Positions 47,801-59,800 of a stretch of 64,000 nucleotides of DNA are shown piece by piece. Every line of letters starts with the position of its first letter. Position 1 is the first letter of the stretch. The notes beneath the pieces are model-generated. The model was not told the origin of the DNA. It did not search any database and saw nothing but the letters and a program-made list of their open reading frames with translations. The stretch comes from Vallitalea guaymasensis (GTDB lineage Bacteria; Bacillota; Clostridia; Lachnospirales; Vallitaleaceae). The DNA is taken from assembly GCF_018141425.1 (NCBI RefSeq), contig NZ_CP058561.1, positions 1,240,001 to 1,304,000 on the forward strand, read 5' to 3'. Both the position numbers and the translations under genes were made by a program.

Positions 47801-50800
47801 AGTAAACTGACTTAGGGATTTCAAAGCTACATGCTGTTTTTCATGAGAATCCTCTTTACTAGGACTGATATTGATATTTAATTCTTGTTCCAAATATGAA
47901 GAGAATTCTTTGATAGTAGGATAATCATATATCTTTGTGGCTGTGATCGTTGTTTGGTAGTTATTATTTAATATATTAATCCATTCTACACCACTTATCG
48001 AATCAACACCCATATCAATGAACTTTGCATCTGCATCAATATCCGAAGCATCAACTTGTAATAACTTGGATAGGCTTGTCACTAGTTCTTTCTGCAACGT
48101 TTTACCTGATACATATTCATTTTTATTATCTGTTTCTACAGGTATGTATTTTGTAGTAACTACAGAATTTAAGGCTACATTTTTAGGTTTACCAGTTATT
48201 TCTTGCTTCATCTTCAACTGCTCTCCCATAATCTTATTATTTTTTGGTTCGTAAATATCATTCTTATTGATGTTCTCAGATATTTTATATGTTTTTCTGA
48301 TGAATGGATATGTTGGAAGGTGCATACTCTTTGAATTAGTTCCAAATAGTAGCTTCCAATCTAATTTATATCCTTTGCAGTATAAGTCGGCTAATAAACT
48401 AAGAGTCTCTAAATATTTTTCTTTATCTTTTTGTATTGAGCTTTCCTTTAATAGTTTTTCTCCATAATTATAATCTTCTTTTTTCCCTTGGAATCTTCTT
48501 GAGGTAGTACCCTCAAAAATATTTTGATTTGTCCTATTGTTTAACACATCCCTTAACAGGGTTACAGCTTCATTATTATCTCTTACAATAATCCCGCAGC
48601 GATGATTAAAATGTTGACGTCCCACTAATAAAGTATAGCTGATATTACTTAAATCACTGTTGCTTATGTCTTTTACCGTAAACATCTCAATCATATCTGT
48701 TATTTTCTGCTCTAATGCTTCTCTTGTCTTAGCTGAAAATACCAGTAAGTGATAAGGCATTTTTTCACTTACACTAACTATTTCATCTTCATAATTTTCC
48801 AATACTACATGTGCATTGGTTCCGCTCATTCCAAAAGCACTGACTGCACCTATTCTTCTGCCATTGATTAAATCCCAAGGTTTATTATGCTTATTCACAT
48901 AAAAAGGATTATGGCTCCAATCTGTATAGTCATTTTCCTGTTGGCAATTAAGACTTGCTGGAATTACACCATGATTAATGGACTCTACTAGATTTATCAA
49001 ACTCAATAATCCTGATGTAGCACCAGTATGTCCAAAATTAGTTTTATTTGAAGTGATTGCACAATATCCTTCTTTATCAGTATAGTTTTTAAAAGCTTTA
49101 CACATGGAATTCATTTCAACTGAATCACCTAATCTTGTTCCAGTACCATGTGTAACTATGTATCCTATATTATCTGGATTAATATTATATTTTTCGTATA
49201 CTGATTTCATCAATTCTGATTGTGCCGCCCCATTAGGTGCAGTTATACCATTTGTTTTACCATCATAATTAATACCTGTACCCTTGATGACTGCATATAT
49301 AGGGTCGTTATCCTCTTTGGCTTTTGATAGTTTTTTAATTACCACAGCGGCTACTGCTTCACCTGGTACCATTCCGTCAGCTCTCTTGTCAAAAGCATAA
49401 CATTTACCTGTATTTGATATCATACCTATTTTACTCATGGCTAAAAAACCGTCAGGAGTAAAAATCGTACTAGCTCCTGCAGCTATAGCAGTATCACATT
49501 CCCCGTTACGCAAACTCATACAAGCTTGATGAAGTGCCACTAATCCAGATGAACAAGCAGTATTAATTGCCATATTAGGTCCATTAAAATCCAAGAAATA
49601 TGACAAACGAGCTGCTAGAATACCATTATGGTTGGAAGTAATATTGCTCATTTCTTCTGAAAGCTTATGATAATCTCCCTCTTCTACTCCAACATACATC
49701 CCCACTTTATTACTGTTTAATTTTTCATGACCATATCCGGCATCTTCTAAAGCCTTCCATGATTCCTGTAACAGAAGTCTTTGCCTTGGGTCCATTTTTT
49801 TAGCTTCTTGTGGTGTGATTTCAAAAAAAGCAGAGTCAAATTCCCATATGCCAGGCATACTTCCACACCATTTACAATCAGTTTTATCCTTTTCCTTTAT
49901 TGGATTTCCATAATATTGTGTCCAATCAAAGCGATCTTTTGGTATCTCACTAATCACTTCTTGACCGTTCTCAATAATTGTCCACATCTCATCTACAGTT
50001 CTTGCATTAGGAAATCTTCCACTCATACCTATAATAGCAATAGGTTCTAAGTTGGGATTAGGTTCTAAATTGGAACTAGTTTCCATTTTATTATTTATAG
50101 TATTTACTGTTTCCAACTTTTCAGTTTCTTCCCCATAGGTTTCATCAGTTAATATAGATGGCTTGACAGTGTTTTTCTTATAAAATTCTTCAATCTGGCT
50201 TTTGTGTTCTACTTGGAAATAATTTATTAATTTTTCTATGTTGGAATACTCAAAAAACAGTGAAGGCGTAATGTTCAATCCGTAATGCTCAGTTAATAAA
50301 CTTGCTAATTCCGTCATACTAACAGAATCAAATCCAAAATCAGCAAGGTCTTTGTCTATTTCTAATCTGTCTTGTGGAATTTTTAATACTTCTCCAATAT
50401 AACCCTTCAAATCTTTTTCAAGATACTCTTTTATATTAGGTTCTTCCACTTCTTCCTGTCTCTCTATAATAGAAAAAGTATTCAATTTAGGCTTTTGATT
50501 ATGTTGTTCATCATTATCTATTTTCAAGAAATTAAGTACCCTTGAAGGTTTTCCAACTAATATCATATGTTGAGTTTTATTTTGAGCAATTATAGATTCA
50601 AATGCTTGTATTCCTTCTTTTGATTCTAGATAACGTTGTCCGCTTAATTTCAGGTATGATTTGGAATTTTCATCACTCTCAAAGCCCATACCTCCATCTT
50701 TCCATAAAGGCCAATTAATTACATATGTATTTTTCTTATTATATTTCCTATTTCTATGATGTGCGTATGCCATTTGGAAACGATTAGCTATGGAGTAATC

Positions 50801-53800
50801 ACAAGATCCAAAATCACCTAGTATAGCGGAAGAAGAAGAAAAATAACACATAAAATCAAGTGTTTCATTATCAATTAATTCATCTAAAACCATTGTTCCA
50901 TATATTTTTGGTTTCACGATATCATTAAATTTTGCAATAGATTTTACGAAGATACTTTCGTCACCTATGATTCCTGCGGCATGAATAACACCATTGATTG
51001 CTCCAAATTCTTGTTTTACATATTCCAGTTCCTTTTTCATAAGAATCTGGTCACTTATATCTCCTTGAATATATACCACTCTACTGCCTAACCCTTCTAA
51101 TTGCTTAAGCATTGATTCTTTTTCATTATCCATTGGTGATCTTCCAACTAAAATAAGATTGACAAGATGTTTTTTTGCTATATGTTTCGCAAACATATAA
51201 CCAAGACCTCCACAACCACCAGTTATAAGATAAGTACCATTTTCTTTTAATACACTCATCTTTGATTCCAAGGTCATTTGCTGGAATTTATGTATGTATC
51301 TTTTATCTTCAATATATAATGCACTTTTTATTTCTGTAATTGATGACTCTTCATATAATCTATTTATCCAATCCTTGATATTTACTCTTGATGATTCTAT
51401 TTCTGTTTTTTTAATAATAGCAGATATTCTAGTATCAGGCATGATAAGACCCATGGAACGTTCAAAACTGACCCAAGATTCCAGGTAACATCTATCTAAT
51501 TCGTTTGTGAACTCACCTGCTAATAGTATCTTGGATATCCTTAATCCTACATAATTGATTCCTTGTAATATATAAACTATTGGAGAATAGTCAGTAATAC
51601 AACTTGAATCTTCAAGTGCCCATAAATACAATATAGTATCAATCACACCATAATTATCTTTTATATCATTGAAGGCTTCTATATAATCATTATTGTCGTT
51701 AGCTGATATCCTATAATTATCTGAGGATACTTTACTATATTGGTCTCCTTTGGAGATAAATATAACTTTAGATGAATTATCTTTTTCATGTAATGTATCA
51801 ACAATATTTTTCTTGTATTCCTCTCCTGAAACAAAACAAATTACCTTATCAATATTTTTGGATTCAGATTGATTGATAGGCTCTTCCTTCCAAACTTCTT
51901 CAAAGGTCATCAGTTGGTAATCCTCTTGATATTCTTTAACTTCTGTTTTGGTATTGTATAAATTTTCATGAGTATCATTCTTAATAGGAATACAATTTGT
52001 TTCTTTTACCCAATAGGATTCTTTAGCGAATGGATATGTAGGCAGACTTATTCTACTTGGTTTATTTTCGTCATATAGTCTATTCCAATCAATATCCAGA
52101 CCTTTAACCCATAATTTTACTAGCTGCTGGTATTTATCTTTTTTAATCCATGCATCAATAGTAGTTTGAATATCTTCATCACCAAAAACAGATAATATTT
52201 CTGTATCTGATTTAGCTCGTCCTCTATATAAACCATCTATGTATTCTTCATCATCTAGGAACATCATTAATTTTTCTTTTAATTCCTGTATTGATGTAAC
52301 CATTAAACCTAATCGTTGGTCCATTGCCTGACGTCCTGTCTGCAACGTATATGATATCTTCATTAAATCCTTATCAGTATAATTGGATTGTTCAACAGCT
52401 GTTAATAACCTCTTGACTCTGCCACAAAGTCCTTCTTCATTCTTAGCAGATAATAGAATGATCACTGGGTTCATTATTGAATAAGATATTTCTGACTCAT
52501 TGTTAGGTATATATTCCTCTAATACAATATGTGCATTTGATCCTCCTGCTCCAAAAGCTGATAAACCAGCTATTCTGGCACATTCTTTCTCTACTCCATC
52601 TATATTGATTATTGGTCGTTTCCATTCTTGAAGTTCTTGTTGAACATAGAATGGTGAATTGTCAAAATCAATATTAGGGTTTAATTCTTTTGAATGTATT
52701 GAAGGTACTAATTGCTTATATTTCAACTGTAATAATAGCTTAGTTAATCCAGCAACACCGGCAGCACTTTCGCAATGACCTATGTTGGATTTAACAGAAC
52801 CTATAGAACAGAATTGTCTCTCCTTGGTATCTTTTTCAAAAGCACTAGTTGCTCCCTTAACTTCAATAGGGTCTCCTAATATGGTTCCTGTTCCATGAGC
52901 TTCCAAATAGCTTATTTCTCTTGCGTTGACCTTAGCTCTCTTCAATGCCTCAGTAATTAATTGTGATTGAACAGATGGATTAGGAACCGTATACCCATTG
53001 GTCTTTCCAGCAGTATTAATCATACTTCCTTTTATAATTCCATAAATATGGTCACCATCTTTTTTTGCTTTCTTTAATGGTTTTAGAATTACAGCGCCTA
53101 CACCTTCACCATCTACAAAGCCATCTGCACCTACACCAAATACTTTACATTCGTTACCTTCTGAGAGCATAGTCATTTCAGAGCGTCTTATTAGATGATT
53201 TGGATGCATAATCAAGTTAACTCCTCCGGTAATGGCACATTCAATACTGCCACTGTATAAACTCTCCAACGCTAGATGCAATGCTGTTAAAGAAGAGGAA
53301 CAAGCAGTATCTAATGCCATACTAGGACCTTGGAAATTAAAAATATAAGAAACACGGTTAGCAATTGAAGAAAAGGAATGTCCACCAGGATAATAACCGT
53401 TCATGACACCTGCGAATACACCTACTTTTCTGCTGGTACTAATGTTTTCTGGTGTATATCCAGCATCTTCAATACTCTCATAAGCTATTTCCAAAAACAA
53501 ACGTTCTTGAGGGTCCATTCTTTCAGCTTCTCGTGGAGAAATATTGAAAAATAGAGGATCGAATTTATCTATGTCTTCCATAAATCCAGCCCATCTTGTA
53601 TACATGATTCCCTTTTTGCCTTTTTTCTCATCATAATAATCTTTCCAGTCCCAACGATTACTAGGAATCTCACTAATACAGTTTTCACCCTTTTTTAGGT
53701 TATTCCAAAACTCATTAAGATTACATGCTTTTGGATAACGACCAGAAATTCCTATAACTGCAATATCTTCAACTTCATATTCTGAACCATTTTTTTCTTT

Positions 53801-56800
53801 AGTTGATACTGATTCATTTGTTTTAATGAATGTTCTTGGTTTTCTAAGTGAATCATTATTAATGCTCTGTTCATGTTGTTTTTGATTATTATTATTTTCA
53901 ATTTTATCTAAACCTACTAGCTTTATAAGAGAATTTTTTTGTGTAATTATAAGATGTTCTACCATAGCATCTATGGTTGTATATTCAAAAAATATGGTAC
54001 TGCTGATATTGTCAAATACTTTTCGTAACGAGTTGGTTAGTTCAATAACCAGAATGGAATCAATTCCATATTTTTCAAATTGATCATTGGTATCTAGTTT
54101 GTTTATATCTATTTTCAGGGTTTTTCCTATAAGCTGTTTTATGTACTCTGTGCTTTTTTCTCTTAATTTTTCATCATTATTATTGTCTGTATTTAACCTG
54201 TCATTCGTATTTTTCTTAGGTAACTCTATAGTAACTGTATTCTTTGATTCAATACATCTATCTATTGATACTTTTTTTCGAACTACACCATTACTCTTTG
54301 AAACAATAATTTGTTGACCGAACTCCACTTTATTTTTTGCTGGGAAAAATACTGATTCATAACCTTCTTTTTCTAATACATCCTGCCAATTTTCCGAGTA
54401 CAGTCCTGGACAACCTTTTATTCTTATTTCAGTATCTTCATTGAGCCACCAGCCCTCTAATAATCCAAATGTAAGATGTGCAGTTAAACTGTTGCCTACC
54501 ATTTCATTAAGTATCAATAAACCATCTTTCCTTAGAATTTTTTTAATATTGCGAAGAGATTTAGCAATATCCTTGGTTGCATGTAATACATTGGCTGCAA
54601 TTACTATATCGTAATGGTTAAGATCAATATTTTGCTGTTCAGGAGATTTCTCCAAATCATATATCTTATAAGTAATATATGGATTATCTGGTCCATATTC
54701 TTTTTCAGCATATAATAGGAAGGATTTTGAGATATCCGTATAGCAATATTCCTTGATATATTCTTTGTATGATCTTACTTTATTGAAGACCATTGAACTA
54801 GTTCCTCCAGTTCCTGCTCCAATCTCAAGTATCCTTATATCTGATGATTTTTTATTATATTGTTTTATGTATTCAACAACTGCATCAGCGAGTACTTCAT
54901 TGAAATAATCTGCTACTTGATTATTTTTATAGATATTTTCTACTAATTCCATGGATGAATCAGGGAACATAATATCTGTTGCAGGTACTTTTCCAGTTAT
55001 AATCTCTGGCAGTTTTTTAAGTGTGGTTTCAAGTAAAGTTATCCATGCTTTCATACTTCTATCTTGTAACCATGGAATTTTTACTTTTTCCCATTCATTC
55101 CACATATTATCCATATCTGCCATGCCAGAATTAATGACTTCATAATATTCTCCACTATCTTTTATGAAGTTAGCTGACTGTAGAAATTCCATACTTTGTT
55201 CAAGCCATCTGCTATATTTATTAATACATAATCGGTTGACTTTATTTTTATCTAATCTATCATGTTCAAATAATCCCACAGATTGTAATTGACCTAGTAG
55301 TATTCTACAAATTCTATGGTTCAATTCTTCGCAGGTGATATAATTATCTGGTTTGATACATAATTCAATTTCTTTGATATCTTTTTGTAATGCATTCATA
55401 TCCACTGAGAAATTATTATTATATATATCAATCACTTCTTCTGTATTCATACCTTCCACTGCAATAGGTTTATTTGTTTTTATCATACCTATCTGGTTGA
55501 TTGGTCCAGTAAGCAATATATCTAATGCTTTCATCCCCTCTTGAGAATCAATTAGATCCAAGCCTATTTTATGAATGTGTTGAAGGAACCTATTATCCAT
55601 TTCATGTTCACCCCAATATCCCCAATTGATTACTTTAGCTGGAGAAGACCATATCTTGGATAATTGATGTGCAAATGCATCTTCAAAAGTACAACCTGCA
55701 GCATAATGACTTTGTTTTGGATTTTTGATATATGAGATTAATGAGGAGAAAAATAATACAAAATCCAATTTGTCCTTATTGAATATCTGAGCTATACGAA
55801 TGCTTACATCAATTTTAGCACTTAGACCATTCCTGAATCCCTCTTCTGTCATATCCTTGATATTTTCTTCGTTGAATACGATAGCAGAATGAATTACACC
55901 ATCTATCTGTGAATGACTTTCTTTTATTTTATTATATGCCTGCTTCATATCTTCTAAACTGGCAGCATCAGCACTAATATATTGTGGTGCCTTACCAATA
56001 GCAGCAATTCTGTCAATTTTAGCTTGAATGCTATCATTAATCTTTCTACGTCCAATCCAAATAACATGGGCATTATAATTACGTATTACATATTCACTCC
56101 ATACCTCTCCAATATAACCAGCACCGCCAATCACCACATATACTCCATCTTGTTCATATATGGTATCATTAGATGCTTGACAGTTTAATGGCAATAGCTG
56201 ATGTCTATACCATTGACCATTTCTAAGAACCCATGGATGTCCCTTGCCTTCAATTGGCAGATTCTTTATATCACTTATTGACCAATTACTGTTTCCCTCC
56301 AGGTCTATAAGTCTGATCTTCCAATTGCTGTACTCCTTCACCATGGAACCTACTAATCCATGAATACTTGCATGTGTAGGATTAATAGATTCTTTGCTAT
56401 GTACATATTGAGTATCAAAAGTTATAATACTCCATTGTAATTCTTTATTACCATATCCAAGCTTAAGTACAGCCTTTATGAATCTAAATAAAAGGATAAC
56501 TCCTTGATTTTGTTCTTCTATCAATGTATCTGATGCCAAACATGTAACTGGATTATTATCAGCAACCCATATAATATGGTCTATATGATTATTTATGCTG
56601 AGTTTATCTATAATTATATCAATAGTATCCTCTTGATTAATTTCTAATTGGATTGCCTCGTTGCCATCATCTAAGTTGAAGTGTTTGGTATCTTTACCAA
56701 TTATTAAAGTATTCTTCACTTCTTGTATGTGATTATCTTCTACTAGAACTTTATCCCATACTGGTACAAGCATAATATCTCCAACAGGTCTTTTATTGTT

Positions 56801-59800
56801 TTTATTATCATCGAGAGAAGTTGTGTTCTCATTTTTTACTTCACCTGTTAATTCTCTAGTGGTAAAGCCCTTTATGCATACACAGATATTTCCTTCATCA
56901 TCACATAAATCTATATCCAACTTCTGAACAGAGTCATTAGAATTATCATAATCACTATAACGAACCAAGGACCACATAGAAGTCTTGCACCTTCCAAATA
57001 TCTCAAGCTGCTGTAATGCAAAAGGCAAGTATGGGTTAATTCCTGTACCACTATCCTTTATTAAATTGGAATTAATACTCAAACCAATCAATGCATGTAA
57101 AGCTGAATCCATCATACTAGGATGGAGAATAAAATCATCTATAGTTTTTTGCAGGGAGGCAGGTAATGATAGTTTGGCTAATACCTGTTGCTCACCACAA
57201 AATATTTTCTCAACAGCTTTAAATCCTATACCATAATCCACACCAATGGTCTTGAAGGTTTCATAACACTCATTTTGTTTTATTATCTTGTCATTACATA
57301 TTTGTTTAGTCTTTTCAATATCCAAATAAGGCATAGAAAGCTTATCAAGTACTGCTGTTCCTTGACTGTGGACTATTCTATCCTCTATATTTTCATCTTC
57401 AGTATATATCTTATATTCAATCTCATGCTGGTTTTTAGGTTCTAGATTAATAAATACCTCTCTTGGCTCTTCCTTAATCACAATAGGATCTATCCAATAT
57501 ATGTCTTTTAGCTTAATACTTAAATACTTGCGTGTATTTATTTCTGTCGCCATTTCAACAGCTTGACGAGCCATTTCCAAATATGCAACTCCAGGTAAAA
57601 CTTTTTCTCCCTTAACTCTATGATCAGATAGGAAAAATTCCTCTCCAGTAAAAACTGAACTAAATCTGATTTCATACAAATTAGAGGTATTTTTATGAAT
57701 TAACGGATGTATAGGAATTACCTTATCCCATAGTGTTATATTAGAATCCTCTTTCATATCTTGTTTAGTTATCCAATAGGATTCTCTTGCAAATGGATAT
57801 GTAGGTAAACTTATTCGTTGAGGTATTTTACTATATAATTTAGTCCAATCTATATCTAAACCTTTTACCCATAGAGATGCTAATTGCTTTAATTGTCTGT
57901 TTTGGTAGTATTTTTTAAGTTTATCTTCTATATCTTTATCCTTTGTTTTATCTTTTGTTCTTTCTACATGTGACAAAAATACTTTATCTGATTTATTATC
58001 TGTATAGAATTCTTCAAGAATCATAAGAAGATTTTCTCTTGAATCTGCTTCAAAAGCAACTCGATAATCCATAGGTTCTCTACCCACTTGCAAAGTATAT
58101 GCTAAATCCATTATTGAAGTCTCTTCATGAGTATCAATGTATTCCTTGATATGTTCTGCATATACTTTCAATTGCTCCTTAGTCTTAGCAGATAAAACAA
58201 ATAGAATAGGCTCACTGTTATCTGTATCTATTGATATTGTTCCACCCTCTGGCTTATACTCTTCAATGACTAAATGTGCGTTGGTTCCGCTGAAACCAAA
58301 TGAACTTACACAAGCCCTTCTTGGCATACCTTTCGTAGTTTTCCATTCTTTCAGTGTATCATTTATATAGAAAGGACTGTCATCTATTGTAATATGTTCG
58401 TTTAGTAATTTATAATTAATTGTAGGTGGTAGCATTTTATGTTTCATTGCAAGTAAAACTTTAATTAGACTTGAGACACCAGCCGCAGCTAATAGGTGTC
58501 CTATATTGCTTTTTACTGAACCAAGTGCACAATAATTGTTCTTTTTGGTAAATGCTCTAAAGGATTCTGTCAATGCTTCCACTTCTATAGGATCACCGAT
58601 CTTTGTTGCTGTTCCATGAGCTTCCACTAAGGATATTGTTTCAGGTTCAATGTTAAAACGTTGATATACTTCTTTCTCCAAATCAATTTGTGAGTTGACA
58701 CTTGGAGCTGTTATACCGTTTGTCTTTCCATCTTGATTAGTACCCCACCCCTTGATAACACCATAAATCATATCTTCATCTATGATTGCGTCAGATAATC
58801 TTTTTAATAGAACTACGCCAACTCCTTCACCTGGAACAAAACCGTTTGCTTTATCATCAAAGGTGAAACACTTACCATCTTGAGACAACATACCTGCTTT
58901 TGTAGTCATAATATGCATTGATGGTCCTGATAATACACAAACTCCTCCTGCCAGTGCCAAATCACTATTATGTAATATAAGACTATCACAAGCCTGTGTT
59001 ATAGCCACAAGAGAAGATGAGCAAGCAGTATCAATAGCTAATGAAGGACCTCTTAAGTTCAATAAATAAGAAATCCTAGCACTCAAGATGGAAGCCGCTG
59101 TTCCCATTAATCCTTGGCCATTCAACACCTTCTCATAGTCACTGCCTCCACAACCTACAAAAACTCCACATTTGCTTCCCCATAAGGAAGAAGGGTTTAA
59201 CGCCGCATCTTCAATACAGCTGTAACATTGTTCTAAAAACAAGCGTTGTTGAGGATCCATTAGCTCTGCTTCCACTGGTGAGATATTGAAAAACAAAGGA
59301 TCAAATTTATCAATATCCTCTAGAACGCCCATATATTTACAATAAAAATCGGTGGATGTATCCTCATCTAATTCTCTAGCTTCATCATTCCAGCGAGAAG
59401 ATGGAATCCTAGAAATACAATCTTTCCCATTTTTAATATTATCCCAAAATATATTAATGTCCAAAGCTTTTGGAAATCTTCCCGAAATACCAATGACTGC
59501 GATATCATTGTTTTTATTTCCATTATTAATTGAACTTGATGCATTATTGACCTTTTTATTTTTCATGATATCAGTTTTATATTGTTTTTCTGTTTTTTTA
59601 TGTTCTTTATTACCTGCATCACTCATTTCCACAAAAACCGAATCTATTTTCTTTTTTACTTCAGGCTGATTAACAAAAGTTCTATCCTGCATATTAATCT
59701 CTTTTTCTATAGCATCAGAAAGTTTATTTTTAAGTGGTTCAACCATATTTGATTTTAGAAGTACTAATGACTCCCTAGGTGACTCAGCTAAGGTTTTAGC

